A stretch of DNA of 64,000 nt from JBDHWG01 sp039810085 (lineage in GTDB: Bacteria > Chloroflexota > Anaerolineae > Epilineales > JAHCIE01), in the NCBI GenBank assembly GCA_039810085.1, contig JBDHWG010000007.1, forward strand, positions 124,001-188,000. Reading direction: 5' to 3'. Made by a program: the position numbers and the translations under genes. Shown here piece after piece: positions 1-12,200 of this stretch (position 1 is its first letter; every line of letters begins with the position of its first letter). Under the pieces are notes generated by a model. The model made no database searches, was not told the DNA's origin, and saw only the letters and a list, made by a program, of their open reading frames with translations.

Positions 1-2
1 TG

Positions 3-110
3 TGCCAGGCGGGGCCGGTGCCCGTCGTCGGCGATGAGAATCACTTCGCCGTCTGCCATTGGGTTGCCCAGCAGTTGCAGCCCGTCAGCTTTTATAAGGC
101 GGACCAATGA
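3..110 (+). CDS. Oligopeptide/oligosaccharide ABC transporter ATPase, C-terminal end (partial)
   Basis: Only the last 35 codons lie in the window; the 5' part is outside it. The visible tail starts Cys-Gln-Ala-Gly-Pro, contains GDENHFAVCHW and ends at a TGA that overlaps the next ATG (ATGA). A Cys-rich tail followed by an HxVxCHW-like segment is typical of the C-terminal oligopeptide-binding extension of DppD/OppD ATPases. The next gene is the partner DppF-type ATPase, which supports the assignment. The Walker motifs are not visible, so the family is inferred from the tail and the context. Confidence 0.6.
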   Translation, partial: CQAGPVPVVGDENHFAVCHWVAQQLQPVSFYKADQ

Positions 111-940
111 TGCTACAGACATCCCAGGCGCCTCTCCTGGAAACGCGCAACCTCTCGCGGCTGTTCGGGCACGGTGAGCACATCGTCAAAGCCGTGGACA
201 ACGTCTCGTTCAGCATGCAGCCGGGCGAGATCGTATCGGTCGTCGGGGAAAGCGGCAGCGGCAAGTCCACCCTGTCGCGTCTGGTCCTGCGCCTGCTCGA
301 CCCGACGGGCGGCCAGCTGTTGCTCCAGGGACAGGACGTCACGAACCTGAAGGGCGGCGGGAATCTCAAAGCCTACTGGCGCAAGGTTCAGGGTGTCTTC
401 CAGGACCCCTTTGCCGCGTTCAACCAGTTCTACACCATCGGCCAGGTCATGGACAAAGCCATGAATGTCCTGGATCCCCAGCCGTCGAAGAAGGAGCGGC
501 GGGAGCGCGTCGATCACGCTTTGCGCGAGGTCGGGCTGGACCCGACGGATGTCCGCGAGAAGTGGCCGCATCAGCTGTCCGGCGGCCAGGTGCAGCGCGT
601 CATGATTGCGCGGGCCCTTGTCGTCGGGCCAAAGCTCCTGCTCGCTGACGAGCCGACCAGCATGCTGGACGCCTCGCTGCGCGTGACGGTGCTGAACCTG
701 CTCCTGGAGCTTCGCAAGCGGCACAACATGGGCATCCTCTTCGTCACCCACGACGTCGGGCAAGCCTACTACCTCAGCGACCGCGCCCTGGTCATGTATC
801 ATGGGCAGGTTGTCGAGCAGGGGCCGGTGGAGATGGTGTTGGCCCACCCGCAACACGAGTATACGCGGCGGCTTCTGGCGGACGTACCTCGCCTTCTCGG
901 CTGGGGTCCAGCGCCGGATGTCGCCGAATTGAGCGCTTGA
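107..940 (+). CDS. DppF/OppF-type ABC transporter ATP-binding protein
   Basis: This 277-residue ATPase energises import by a Dpp/Opp-family transporter at the cytoplasmic face of the membrane. Walker A is GESGSGKST (residues 47-55), the signature is LSGGQ (157-161) and Walker B is LLLADEP (177-183), followed by the DASLRV D-loop region. The start is the first ATG of ATGATG, overlapping the previous stop by 4 nt, so the two ATPases are translationally coupled. The family's usual Cys-containing C-terminal extension is short here. Downstream are a beta-mannosidase and a beta-glucosidase, so the substrate is more likely an oligosaccharide than a peptide, as with the Dpp-type sugar transporters known in Thermotoga. 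It resembles the ATPase at 37403-38413 (shared FQDPFA.FN.FYT). Confidence 0.92.
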   Translation: MMLQTSQAPLLETRNLSRLFGHGEHIVKAVDNVSFSMQPGEIVSVVGESGSGKSTLSRLVLRLLDPTGGQLLLQGQDVTNLKGGGNLKAYWRKVQGVFQDPFAAFNQFYTIGQVMDKAMNVLDPQPSKKERRERVDHALREVGLDPTDVREKWPHQLSGGQVQRVMIARALVVGPKLLLADEPTSMLDASLRVTVLNLLLELRKRHNMGILFVTHDVGQAYYLSDRALVMYHGQVVEQGPVEMVLAHPQHEYTRRLLADVPRLLGWGPAPDVAELSA

Positions 941-963
941 ACTTCGCACGCAAGGAACTCAAG

Positions 964-3444
<2,481 letters not shown>

Positions 3445-3467
3445 AAAGAACAAGGATGAAATCACCC

Positions 3468-5918
3468 ATGAACAGTATAGTACCGCCGAGCGGGACGACG
3501 CAGGATGAGCACATCGAAGCCCTCGTCGGGCAAATGACCGTCGAGGAGAAGGTGTCCATGTTGGCCGGCGCGGACTTCTGGCACACCGTCCCCATTCCGC
3601 GCCTCGGCATTCCGCAGATCAAAGTGACGGATGGGCCGGTGGGCGCGCGCGGCCAGGACTTCGAGGGCGGCCCACGCTCGGCGTGCTTCCCGTGTGGGAC
3701 GGCCCTTGCGGCAACGTGGAACCCAGCCATTGTAGAGCGCGTCGGGCAGGCATTGGCCGACGAGGTCAAGGCGAAGGGGGCGCACATGCTCCTCGCGCCG
3801 ACAGTCAACATCCACCGCTCGCCGCTGGCCGGCCGCAACTTCGAGTGCTACTCCGAAGACCCCTACCTCACCGCGCGCATGGCCTCGGCGTATATCACGG
3901 GATTGCAGAGCAAGGGCGTCGGCGCGTGCATCAAGCACTTTGTCTGCAACGACTCCGAGTTCGAGCGCATGTCGATGAGCTCCGAAGTGACCGAGCGGCC
4001 GCTACGCGAAATTTACCTACGGCCCTTCGAGCTGGCTGTGCGCGACGCCAAGCCGTGGGCGGTCATGTCGTCCTACAACCGCGTCAACGGCACGTACGCC
4101 AGCGAGAGTGATACTTTGCTCCTGGACATCCTGAAGGGCGAGTGGGGCTTCGATGGCATCGTGATGTCCGACTGGTTCGGCACGTACAGCCCCAACGTCT
4201 CGAAGAGCGGCCTGGACCTGGAGATGCCCGGCCCGGCGCGCTGGATGGGGAAGCATGCGGCGCAAGCCCTCGAGAGCGGCGAGTTGAGCCACGAGCGGCT
4301 CGACGACAAGATTCGCCGCCTGCTGCGAACGATGGACCGCGTCGGCGCGTTCGAGCACCCCGACCTCCCGCCGGAGCAGGCCATCGACCGGCCGGAGCAC
4401 CACGCCATCGCGCGCGAAGCGGCCAGCGAAGCCATCGTGCTGCTCAAGAATGACAAGGCGCTGCTTCCCCTGGACGCGGCGAAGCTCGGCTCCATCGCCG
4501 TCGTCGGCGCGCTGGCGGCGCACCCGGCCCCCCTCGGTGGCGGCAGCGCCCGCGTCATCCCGCACTACGTCGTCACCCCGCTACACGCCATCCAGGCAAA
4601 GGCGGGCGACAAGGTGATGTACGCCCACGGCCCCACCATCCACAAGATTCCGCCGCACTTCGACATGACCTGCTTCAAGAATGGTCTTACGGTCGAGTAC
4701 TTCGCCAACCGCGAGATGTCAGGGACGCCGGTGCATGCGGAGACCGTCAAGGACCTGCGGCTGGCGTGGCTGGAAGGGATGGCGCCGTCGGACAGACCGG
4801 CCGGCATCAGCGTCCGCTTGAGCGGCGCCTTCACCGTAGCGGAGAGCGGCGACTGGGAGATGAGCCTGACGTGCGTCGGCCAGGCGCAGATGTATGTGGA
4901 TGGGCGGCTAATCGCAGACCGCTGGGAGAAGCCGTTTGTGTGGGGCGAACCTGGCGAAAAGGACGTGCTGTCCCTGGATGAGGACCGGCAATACACGCTC
5001 ACCATCGAGTTCGTGCCGCAGCTCGAAGTCCCTGAGTGGAGCATTCGCCTTGGCGGCGCGCTGCTCCCGACAGCGGATCCGGTGCGCGAAGCCGCCGACG
5101 TGGCCGCCAAAGCCGACGTAGCGATTGTGTTCGTCGGGCTGACGCCGGAGTGGGAAAGCGAGGGCTTCGACCGGGCAAACATGGAGTTACCAGGCGACCA
5201 GGCGCGGCTCATCGAAGAAGTCAGCGCCGCCAACCCGAACACGGTCGTCGTCGTCAACGCCGGCTCGCCGGTCACCATGCGCTGGCTGGACCGCGTACCC
5301 GCCGTGCTTCAGACGTGGTATCTTGGGCAAGAGACGGGCAACGCCGTCGCCGACGTCCTGTTTGGCGACGTCAATCCGTCCGGCAAGTTGCCGACCACGT
5401 TCCCGGTGCGCCTCGAAGACACACCGGCCTACATCAACTACCCCGGTGAGAACGGCAAGGTGCTGTACGGCGAAGGGCTGTTCGTCGGCTACCGCTACTA
5501 CGACAAGCGCGACATCGCGCCGCTGTTCCCGTTCGGCTACGGCCTGTCGTACACGACGTTCGAGTATCGCAATCTGGAGGTGACACCCGAAGGCCAGGGC
5601 GCGCGCGTTCGCCTGGACGTGCAGAACACCGGCGACCGAGGTGGCGCCGAGGTCATCCAGGTGTATGTGCGCGATATCGCTTCACGGTCGGTGCGACCGG
5701 ACAAGGAGTTGAAGGGCTTCGCCAAGGTGGCCCTTACGCCGGGTGAGACGAAGACAGTCGAGCTTAGGCTGGACCAGGATGCCCTGGGCTACTACGACCC
5801 GGCCAAAAAGCGCTGGGTGGTCGAGCCGGGTGAGTTCGAGGTACTGGTCGGCGCGTCCTCCCGCGACATTCGCCTGACCGCAAGAGTCAACGTCAGTGAG
5901 AAGAGCGCCATATCCTAG
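3468..5918 (+). CDS. Beta-glucosidase, glycoside hydrolase family 3 with PA14 insert
   Basis: This 816-residue GH3 enzyme probably hydrolyses beta-glucosides or cello-/gluco-oligosaccharides in the cytoplasm (no signal peptide). The TIM-barrel domain carries IVMSDWFG with predicted nucleophile Asp235. The second alpha/beta domain is interrupted by a PA14-type module at about residues 402-530. A fibronectin III-like domain closes the protein (FPFGYGLSYT onwards). Domain order is that of PA14-containing GH3 glucosidases. The frame is open further upstream into the mannosidase gene, but the likely start is ATG 3468 (AAGGA 11 nt upstream) or ATG 3456. It is the last gene of the operon and is followed by a strong inverted repeat. 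Confidence 0.9.
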   Translation: MNSIVPPSGTTQDEHIEALVGQMTVEEKVSMLAGADFWHTVPIPRLGIPQIKVTDGPVGARGQDFEGGPRSACFPCGTALAATWNPAIVERVGQALADEVKAKGAHMLLAPTVNIHRSPLAGRNFECYSEDPYLTARMASAYITGLQSKGVGACIKHFVCNDSEFERMSMSSEVTERPLREIYLRPFELAVRDAKPWAVMSSYNRVNGTYASESDTLLLDILKGEWGFDGIVMSDWFGTYSPNVSKSGLDLEMPGPARWMGKHAAQALESGELSHERLDDKIRRLLRTMDRVGAFEHPDLPPEQAIDRPEHHAIAREAASEAIVLLKNDKALLPLDAAKLGSIAVVGALAAHPAPLGGGSARVIPHYVVTPLHAIQAKAGDKVMYAHGPTIHKIPPHFDMTCFKNGLTVEYFANREMSGTPVHAETVKDLRLAWLEGMAPSDRPAGISVRLSGAFTVAESGDWEMSLTCVGQAQMYVDGRLIADRWEKPFVWGEPGEKDVLSLDEDRQYTLTIEFVPQLEVPEWSIRLGGALLPTADPVREAADVAAKADVAIVFVGLTPEWESEGFDRANMELPGDQARLIEEVSAANPNTVVVVNAGSPVTMRWLDRVPAVLQTWYLGQETGNAVADVLFGDVNPSGKLPTTFPVRLEDTPAYINYPGENGKVLYGEGLFVGYRYYDKRDIAPLFPFGYGLSYTTFEYRNLEVTPEGQGARVRLDVQNTGDRGGAEVIQVYVRDIASRSVRPDKELKGFAKVALTPGETKTVELRLDQDALGYYDPAKKRWVVEPGEFEVLVGASSRDIRLTARVNVSEKSAIS

Positions 5919-5948
5919 TGGTAGGCATGGGCGACAGAAGGCCACAGG

Positions 5949-6004
5949 GCCACAGAGAACACAGAGGATAAAAAAGAGCCTCTTGTCTCTGTGTTCTCTG
6001 TGGC
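5949..6004. terminator. 18-bp perfect inverted repeat between convergent genes
   Basis: The arms GCCACAGAGAACACAGAG (5949-5966) and its exact complement (5987-6004) flank a 20-nt spacer. It lies between the stops of the beta-glucosidase (+) and the alpha/beta hydrolase (-), where a bidirectional terminator is expected. There is no clear U-tract after either arm. The arm sequence is repetitive (ACAGAGAACACAGAG), so it could equally be an interspersed repeat. Confidence 0.6.
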
Positions 6005-6012
6005 TAGTCTTA

Positions 6013-7038
6013 TCAGGCAGCTACGCGCGCCAGGGTCGTTGCGAGGAAAGACTCGTAGGCGGCGTTGAACGCCTCGGACTGCTCGAAGTGGGGCATGGCC
6101 CCCGTCTCGAAGCGCTGGATGCGCCAGTTCGGCCGCTCTGTCACATTGCCCAGGTCGCCGAAGTCACTGAATCCGTTGCGCGGCCCGTACGCTAGCCACA
6201 CCGGCAGATCGAGCGCCTCGTAGATGCGGTCGATGTCGGCGCTGAACAGGCGACCGCTGATGAACGCGAAGGGCGCGTACTGAGCGTTATGCTGGTGCGA
6301 CGTGAAGTAGTCGTAGGCTTCCAGTCCTTCGTCGATGGCTTCCTCTGAGCCGAACGCCTGCTTCAAGAAGTAGTGGATGCTCGGCTTGCTCGTGAGCAGG
6401 TCGTAGAACGGCCGACTCCACAGCGGAAACCCGAGGACTCGCTCTGGTAGCTGGCTCCCGCGGGTTGTCCCCAGCGGCCCATAGAGTTGCTCGCGCTCGC
6501 CAAAGCCTGTCGGCGTAACGAGGGCGAGGGACCGGAAGCGGTGCGGCTGCTCGCTGGCCGCGCGCGCCAGAAACTCGCTGCCCAGGGACAACGCCAGCGC
6601 ATCCACAGGCCCGCCACCTGCCTCGCGCTCGATTTCGTCCAGCGCGTCCAGAATCGCGTCTGTGTACAGGCGCGGTGAATAATCGCGCGGGCTGCGGTCG
6701 GAGAAGCCGAAGCCCGGCAGATCGACAGCGTACACCCGCCGCTTCGCCTCGAAGTGCTCGAAGATCGGCCGCACCTCATAAGCTGAGGCCGCCGCGTTGA
6801 TGCTGTGGATGAGAAGGAGCGGCGCACCCTCGCCCGCCACGTAAACATTGAGTTCGCCCGCGCGCCCGTTCAGCTCCCGCCGCGCGGCGTTTAGCGCCGG
6901 CGGCAGCGGCATGTGATGCCGCACCGATGTGACGCTGTAGGCGATCCATCCGCCTACGGCAACCGCCGAGACTCCCGCCACAACCTTCGCAACACCGCCA
7001 ATAGTCGTGGCAAGAGAAGACGCCTTATTGTCCGTCAT
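6013..7038 (-). CDS. Membrane-anchored alpha/beta hydrolase
   Basis: The protein has 341 residues. A hydrophobic stretch at about residues 11-36 suggests an N-terminal membrane anchor or uncleaved signal, followed by an alpha/beta-hydrolase fold. The nucleophile elbow is ALSLG with Ser151; the first Gly of the usual GxSxG is Ala. HSINAAAS near residue 78 forms the oxyanion region, DLPGFGFSDR (106-115) is the typical strand after it, and His317 in GAMPHFEQ is the predicted catalytic His. The substrate cannot be told. The ATG at 7038 is chosen because AAGGAGGAAG lies immediately upstream. The gene is monocistronic and divergent from treZ. Confidence 0.8.
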   Translation of the reverse strand: MTDNKASSLATTIGGVAKVVAGVSAVAVGGWIAYSVTSVRHHMPLPPALNAARRELNGRAGELNVYVAGEGAPLLLIHSINAAASAYEVRPIFEHFEAKRRVYAVDLPGFGFSDRSPRDYSPRLYTDAILDALDEIEREAGGGPVDALALSLGSEFLARAASEQPHRFRSLALVTPTGFGEREQLYGPLGTTRGSQLPERVLGFPLWSRPFYDLLTSKPSIHYFLKQAFGSEEAIDEGLEAYDYFTSHQHNAQYAPFAFISGRLFSADIDRIYEALDLPVWLAYGPRNGFSDFGDLGNVTERPNWRIQRFETGAMPHFEQSEAFNAAYESFLATTLARVAA

Positions 7039-7287
7039 GTCTTCCTCCTTCAGAATCCTGTACTCGACCCCTCTTGCATATTGTCCCATCGAATGCGCCC
7101 TTGTCCTTCAAGGCAAGAAGCATACCAAAGCTTTGTCCAACGCTTGTGTACTCGCTTCGGCAACACATACGCAACATCGACGCGGTAGCATTATTATGCT
7201 GCAACGCGCGTGGGTCGGAGAGGTGAGTTTACCGCAATGCGTCACCCGGCACGGTTTTTGCTTATTACGAGGGGGCATAGTTTCAAT

Positions 7288-7301
7288 TGGTATCGATACC
7301 A
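7288..7301. promoter_or_regulatory. Candidate LacI/GalR-family operator upstream of treZ
   Basis: The 14-bp sequence TGGTATCGATACCA is a perfect palindrome and fits the LacI-family pattern TGNNANCGNTNNCA at every fixed position. It lies 69 bp before the treZ start, in the 331-bp divergent intergenic region shared with the hydrolase gene. No LacI-family regulator is in the window. The rest of the region (7039-7369) shows no gene; promoter boxes are not clear. Confidence 0.6.
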
Positions 7302-7369
7302 TAACGTTAATTGCGTGGTTGGCTCGTTCCAGCCGCGGTTTTTTGTGTTAACTAGGACAAGGAGTGTGT

Positions 7370-9208
7370 GTGACAGAGATAGGCGCCGCATATCTCGGCG
7401 ACAATCGTTGCCGCTTTCGCGTCTGGGCGCCGACCGCCCAGACGGTCGAAGTCAAGCTGCTCTCGACCCCAAAGCGCTCTATTGAGATGACCCCAGCCGA
7501 CAAGGGGTACTTCGAGGCCGTCGTCGATGGCGTAGAGCCAGGCACGCTCTACCAGTACCGGCTCGACGGCGAGAAAGAGCGTCCTGACCCCGCCTCACGC
7601 TCGCAGCCACAAGGTGTCCACGGCCCGTCAGAGGTCGTCGATCCAGCGTTCGACTGGCAAGACGAGTGGGCCGGGCTGCCCCTGGCGAAGTACGTCATCT
7701 ACGAGATGCATGTTGGGACGTTCACACCGGAAGGCACGTTCGACGCGGTCATCCCCCACCTGAAGGAGCTGACGGAGCTTGGCATCACGGCCATCGAAAT
7801 CATGCCCGTCGCCCAGTTCCCGGGCACGCGCAACTGGGGCTACGACGGCGTGTACCCGTTCGCGGTGCAGGACAGCTACGGCGGCGCCGCGGGGCTGAAG
7901 CGCCTCGTCCAGGCCGCCCACCAGCAGGATCTCGCCGTCATCCTCGACGTGGTCTATAACCACCTCGGCCCCGACGGCAACTACCTGTGGGACTACGGCC
8001 CGTACTTCACCGACGCTTACAAGACGCCGTGGGGCTCAGCGGTGAACTTCGACGGGGCGTACAGTGACGAGGTGCGACAGTTCTTCATCCAGAATGCCCT
8101 GTACTTCCTGGACGAGTTCCACATCGATACCCTACGACTGGATGCCGTCCACGCCATGGTCGATTTCTCGACTATCCCGTTCCTGCAAGAGCTTGCCAGC
8201 GCGGTCGAGGCTGAGCGGCCCAGGCTGGGCCGCCTGACGCACCTCATCGCCGAGAGCGACCTGAACAACCCGCGCCTCCTTCGCTCGCCGGAGCGGGGCG
8301 GCTACGGGCTGGACGCCCAGTGGATGGACGACTTCCACCACTCGCTGCACACGCTGCTGACGGGCGAGAACGCTGGCTACTACCAGGACTATGGCGCGCT
8401 CGACGACATGGCGAAGACCTGGGGCGAGGGTTATGACTACTCCGGGCAGTACTCGCCGTTTCGCAAGCGGCGGCATGGCGCGCCATCGTGCGATATTCCC
8501 GCCGACCGCTTCGTCGTGTGCGCGCAGAACCACGACCAGATCGGCAACCGCGCCTTCGGCGAGCGCCTGACCCAACTCGTGCCGTTTGAGAGCTTGAAGC
8601 TGTCGGCGGGGCTGGTTCTCCTATCCCCCTACATCCCGCTCCTGTTCATGGGCGAGGAGTACGGCGAGACCGCGCCGTTCCTGTACTTCGTCAGCCACGA
8701 AGACCCGGACCTGGCAAAGGCCGTCAGCGAGGGCCGCAAGTCGGAGTTCGCGGACTTCGCTTGGGAGGGCGAGATTCCCGACCCACAGGCAGAGGAGACG
8801 TTCCAGCGCTCGAAGCTTCAGTGGAACTTGCGCAACGAGGGCGAACACAAAGCATTGCTCGACTTCTACCGTGAGCTGCTGTCGCTACGTGCCACCGTCC
8901 CGTCCCTGGCGAATCTGTCCAAGGACGACCAGGAGGTAACGCTGCTCAAGGACAAGAACGTGCTGTTCGTCCGCCGCTGGGACGGCGACGATGCGGTGTG
9001 CATCGCCTTCTCCTTCAACGACGCTGACGTATCGGTCACGCTGCCCCTCCCTGGCGGGCGCTGGATCAAGCGTCTTGACGCCGCTGATAGTCAGTGGGGT
9101 GGTCCAGGTAGCGAGGTTCCTGAGACAGTGGAGTCGCGGGGTAGCGCGGACGTGACCCTCGCTCCGCGAGCGTGTGTTGTGCTCACGCGGGATCGCAAGA
9201 GTAAGTAA
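7370..9208 (+). CDS. treZ: Malto-oligosyltrehalose trehalohydrolase
   Basis: This 612-residue GH13 enzyme releases trehalose from maltooligosyltrehalose, the second step of the TreY-TreZ pathway. An N-terminal CBM48-like domain (CRFRVWAPTAQTVEV) is followed by the GH13 barrel. The barrel has YEMHVGTFTPEG, the nucleophile Asp258 in LRLDAVHA, the acid/base Glu295 in LIAESD, and Asp389 in NHDQIGNR. The length fits the family. The start is GTG 7370, 6 nt after AAGGAG; a GTG at 7364 would leave no spacing. treY lies two genes downstream. A LacI-type operator upstream suggests sugar-responsive control. Confidence 0.95.
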   Translation: MTEIGAAYLGDNRCRFRVWAPTAQTVEVKLLSTPKRSIEMTPADKGYFEAVVDGVEPGTLYQYRLDGEKERPDPASRSQPQGVHGPSEVVDPAFDWQDEWAGLPLAKYVIYEMHVGTFTPEGTFDAVIPHLKELTELGITAIEIMPVAQFPGTRNWGYDGVYPFAVQDSYGGAAGLKRLVQAAHQQDLAVILDVVYNHLGPDGNYLWDYGPYFTDAYKTPWGSAVNFDGAYSDEVRQFFIQNALYFLDEFHIDTLRLDAVHAMVDFSTIPFLQELASAVEAERPRLGRLTHLIAESDLNNPRLLRSPERGGYGLDAQWMDDFHHSLHTLLTGENAGYYQDYGALDDMAKTWGEGYDYSGQYSPFRKRRHGAPSCDIPADRFVVCAQNHDQIGNRAFGERLTQLVPFESLKLSAGLVLLSPYIPLLFMGEEYGETAPFLYFVSHEDPDLAKAVSEGRKSEFADFAWEGEIPDPQAEETFQRSKLQWNLRNEGEHKALLDFYRELLSLRATVPSLANLSKDDQEVTLLKDKNVLFVRRWDGDDAVCIAFSFNDADVSVTLPLPGGRWIKRLDAADSQWGGPGSEVPETVESRGSADVTLAPRACVVLTRDRKSK

Positions 9209-9281
9209 GTTAGTTTGCGACTTAGGACACTAGAGAGTTGTTCCTAGGACGCTGGAAAGTAGTTCTCTGGAGAGTATTTGT

Positions 9282-12200
9282 ATGGAACGTTATATTTGCA
9301 TTCACGGCCATTTCTACCAGCCGCCCCGCGAGAATCCCTGGCTTGAAGCTATCGAGCTTCAGGACTCGGCGTACCCGTACCACGACTGGAACGAGCGCAT
9401 CACGGCCGAGTGCTACGCGGCAAACGCCGCCGCACGCATGTTGGATGGCTACAACAAGATCACGGACATCGTGAACAACTACGCCCGCATCAGCTTCAAC
9501 TTCGGCCCGACCCTGCTGGCCTGGCTTGAGGAGAAGCGCCCTGATGTCTATCACGCCATCCAGGCTGCGGACCACATAAGCCAGGAGAACTTCTCCGGCC
9601 ACGGCTCCGCCATCGCCCAGGTCTACAACCACATGATCCTGCCCCTGGCGAACCGCCGTGACAAAATCAGCCAGATCGTCTGGGGCATCAAGGACTTCGA
9701 GCACCGCTTTGGCCGCTTCCCCGAAGGGATGTGGCTGGCCGAGACGGCGGTGGACCTGGAGACTCTGGATATCCTGGCCGAGCAGGGCATCAAGTTCACC
9801 ATCCTCGCGCCCGGCCAGGCGACGGCTGTCCGGCCGCCCGACGCCGGTGACGACGCCTGGGAAGACGTCCTGGGCGCGCGCATCGATCCGTCCCGCGCCT
9901 ACCTACAGCGCCTGCCCTCCGGGCGGAGCATCGCTCTGTTCTTCTACGACGGCCCGATCTCCCAGGGCATTGCCTTCGAGGGCCTGCTCAAGAACGGCGC
10001 CGACTTCGCCAACCGCCTTATGGGCGCCTTCTCTGACGACCGCGATTGGCCGCAGCTCGTCCACATCGCCACCGACGGTGAGACCTACGGCCACCACCAC
10101 CACCACGGCGAGATGGCCCTCGCCTACGCGCTTCAATACATTAAGGATAGCGGGCAGGCCGAGCTGACCAACTACGGCGAGTTTCTGGAGAAGCACCCGC
10201 CGACGTGGGAAGTTCAGATCACCGAGAACACCGCCTGGAGCTGCTCCCACGGCGTCGGCCGCTGGTCGGAAAACTGCGGCTGCAACTCCGGCGGCTACCC
10301 CGACTGGAACCAGGAGTGGCGTGGCCCGCTCCGCGCTGCCCTCGATTGGCTGCGCGATGACCTTGCCGTGCGCTACGAGGAGACGGCGAAGCAGCTCGTG
10401 AAGGACCCGTGGCAGACGCGCGATGCGTACATCAACGTCATCCTGGACCGCAACCCGTGGAACCGCGAGACGTTCCTCACTGAGCAGGCGACGGGCAAGT
10501 TGACCGAGGAAGAGCAGGTGCTTCTCTGGAAGCTCCTGGAGATGCAGCGCCACGCCATGCTCATGTACACGAGCTGCGGCTGGTTCTTCGACGAGCTGTC
10601 GGGCCTCGAGACCGTCCAGGTCATCGAGTACGCCGGGCGCGCCGTTCAACTTGCCCTGGACATCTTCGGCGACGAGAGCATCGAGGCGAACTTCCTGGAG
10701 CGCCTCGCCGAAGCCAACAGCAACATCGGTGAGAATGGCACGGGGCGCGACATCTACCAAAAGTGGATCATGCCGATGGTCGTGGACCTGCCGCGTGTGG
10801 CCATGCACTACGGCGTCAAGTCGCTCTTCGAGGGCAACGGCCACGCCACTCGCATCTACTCCTATAGCGTCGAGCCTCAAGCCATCGAGCGCATGGAACT
10901 GGGCCAGCCGAAGCTCATCGTCAGCCGCGCCAAGGTGCGCTCTGAAGTGACCCAGGAGGCCGACGACCTGACCGTCGCCGTGGTACATCTCGGCGGCCAC
11001 AACATCAGCGGCGGCGTGCGGCGCTACCGGGATGATGAGGAATTCGAGAAGCTTGTCGCGGACCTACGCGAGACCTTCGACCAGATGGACATCCCCAATA
11101 TCATCCGCGTCATCGACCAAGCGCTGGATGAGACCAAGCCGCTCGAAGCGACCTTCCGCGACGAGCAGCGCATCGTCAGCAATCTCATCTTGCAGCCCGT
11201 GATGGAGGAAATCGAGGCAGCGAACCGCTCGTTCTACGACCGCCACGCCCCCCTGCTGCGCTACCTGGTGGACCTCAACATCCCGCTCCAGGGCGGTTTG
11301 AAGGCCGTTGCGGTCGAGGCGCTCAATCAGGGCTTGTGTGACGCGCTAGGCGCAGCAATGCCCGATCAAGCTCACATCCAGAACCTCGTCGATGCGGCCC
11401 AGCGGTTGAAAGTCCCCCTGGATGGTGTGACACTCGGGTTCACCCTCCAACAGAGTGTGGACGCGGCGATGGCGCAGTTCCAGGAGCAGCCGAGGGACAC
11501 TGAGGCATTCGACCGCGTCGCGATGCTGCTCGACCTGGCCCAGTTTCTACCGTTCGAGGTCGATCTCTGGCAGGCTCAGAATGTCTACTTCGAGATGGCG
11601 CGCCAGACGCTGCCGGTGATTCAAGCCTACGCGCCCCACAATAAGCGCGCCCAGGCATGGGTGGACCGCTTCGTGGCGCTGGCCGACAAGCTCTGGGTAT
11701 ACCTTCCGGAGGGCGAGGTGCCGGGCGTCAATCCAGACGGGCGCACCATCGTTGGAACGGTCCGCATTCTGCGCGAAGTCCACAGTCCCCAGCTCGACAA
11801 CACCCGCGACCTGTTCGTGTACCTCCCGCCCTCGTATGAGACGGACGAAGAGCGGCGCTACCCTGTGGTCTACATGCACGACGGCCAGAACCTCTTTGAT
11901 GAGACGGCCAGTTTCGCCGGCGAGTGGCACGTGGACGAAGCGATGCAGCTTCTGAGTTGGGAGGGCATCGAGGCAATCATCGTTGGCGTGCCCAACATGG
12001 GCGAGAATCGCTGCGAGGAGTGCAGCCCGTACTGCGACGCGAAGGACGGCGGCGGGCGCGGCGACGACTACCTGGCCTTCATCGTCGAGACCGTCAAGCC
12101 ACTCGTTGACGCCGAGTTCCGCACTCTGCCCGGCCACCAGTACACCGGCATTCTCGGCTCATCCATGGGTGGGTTGATCAGCCTGTATGCGTTCGTGTGC

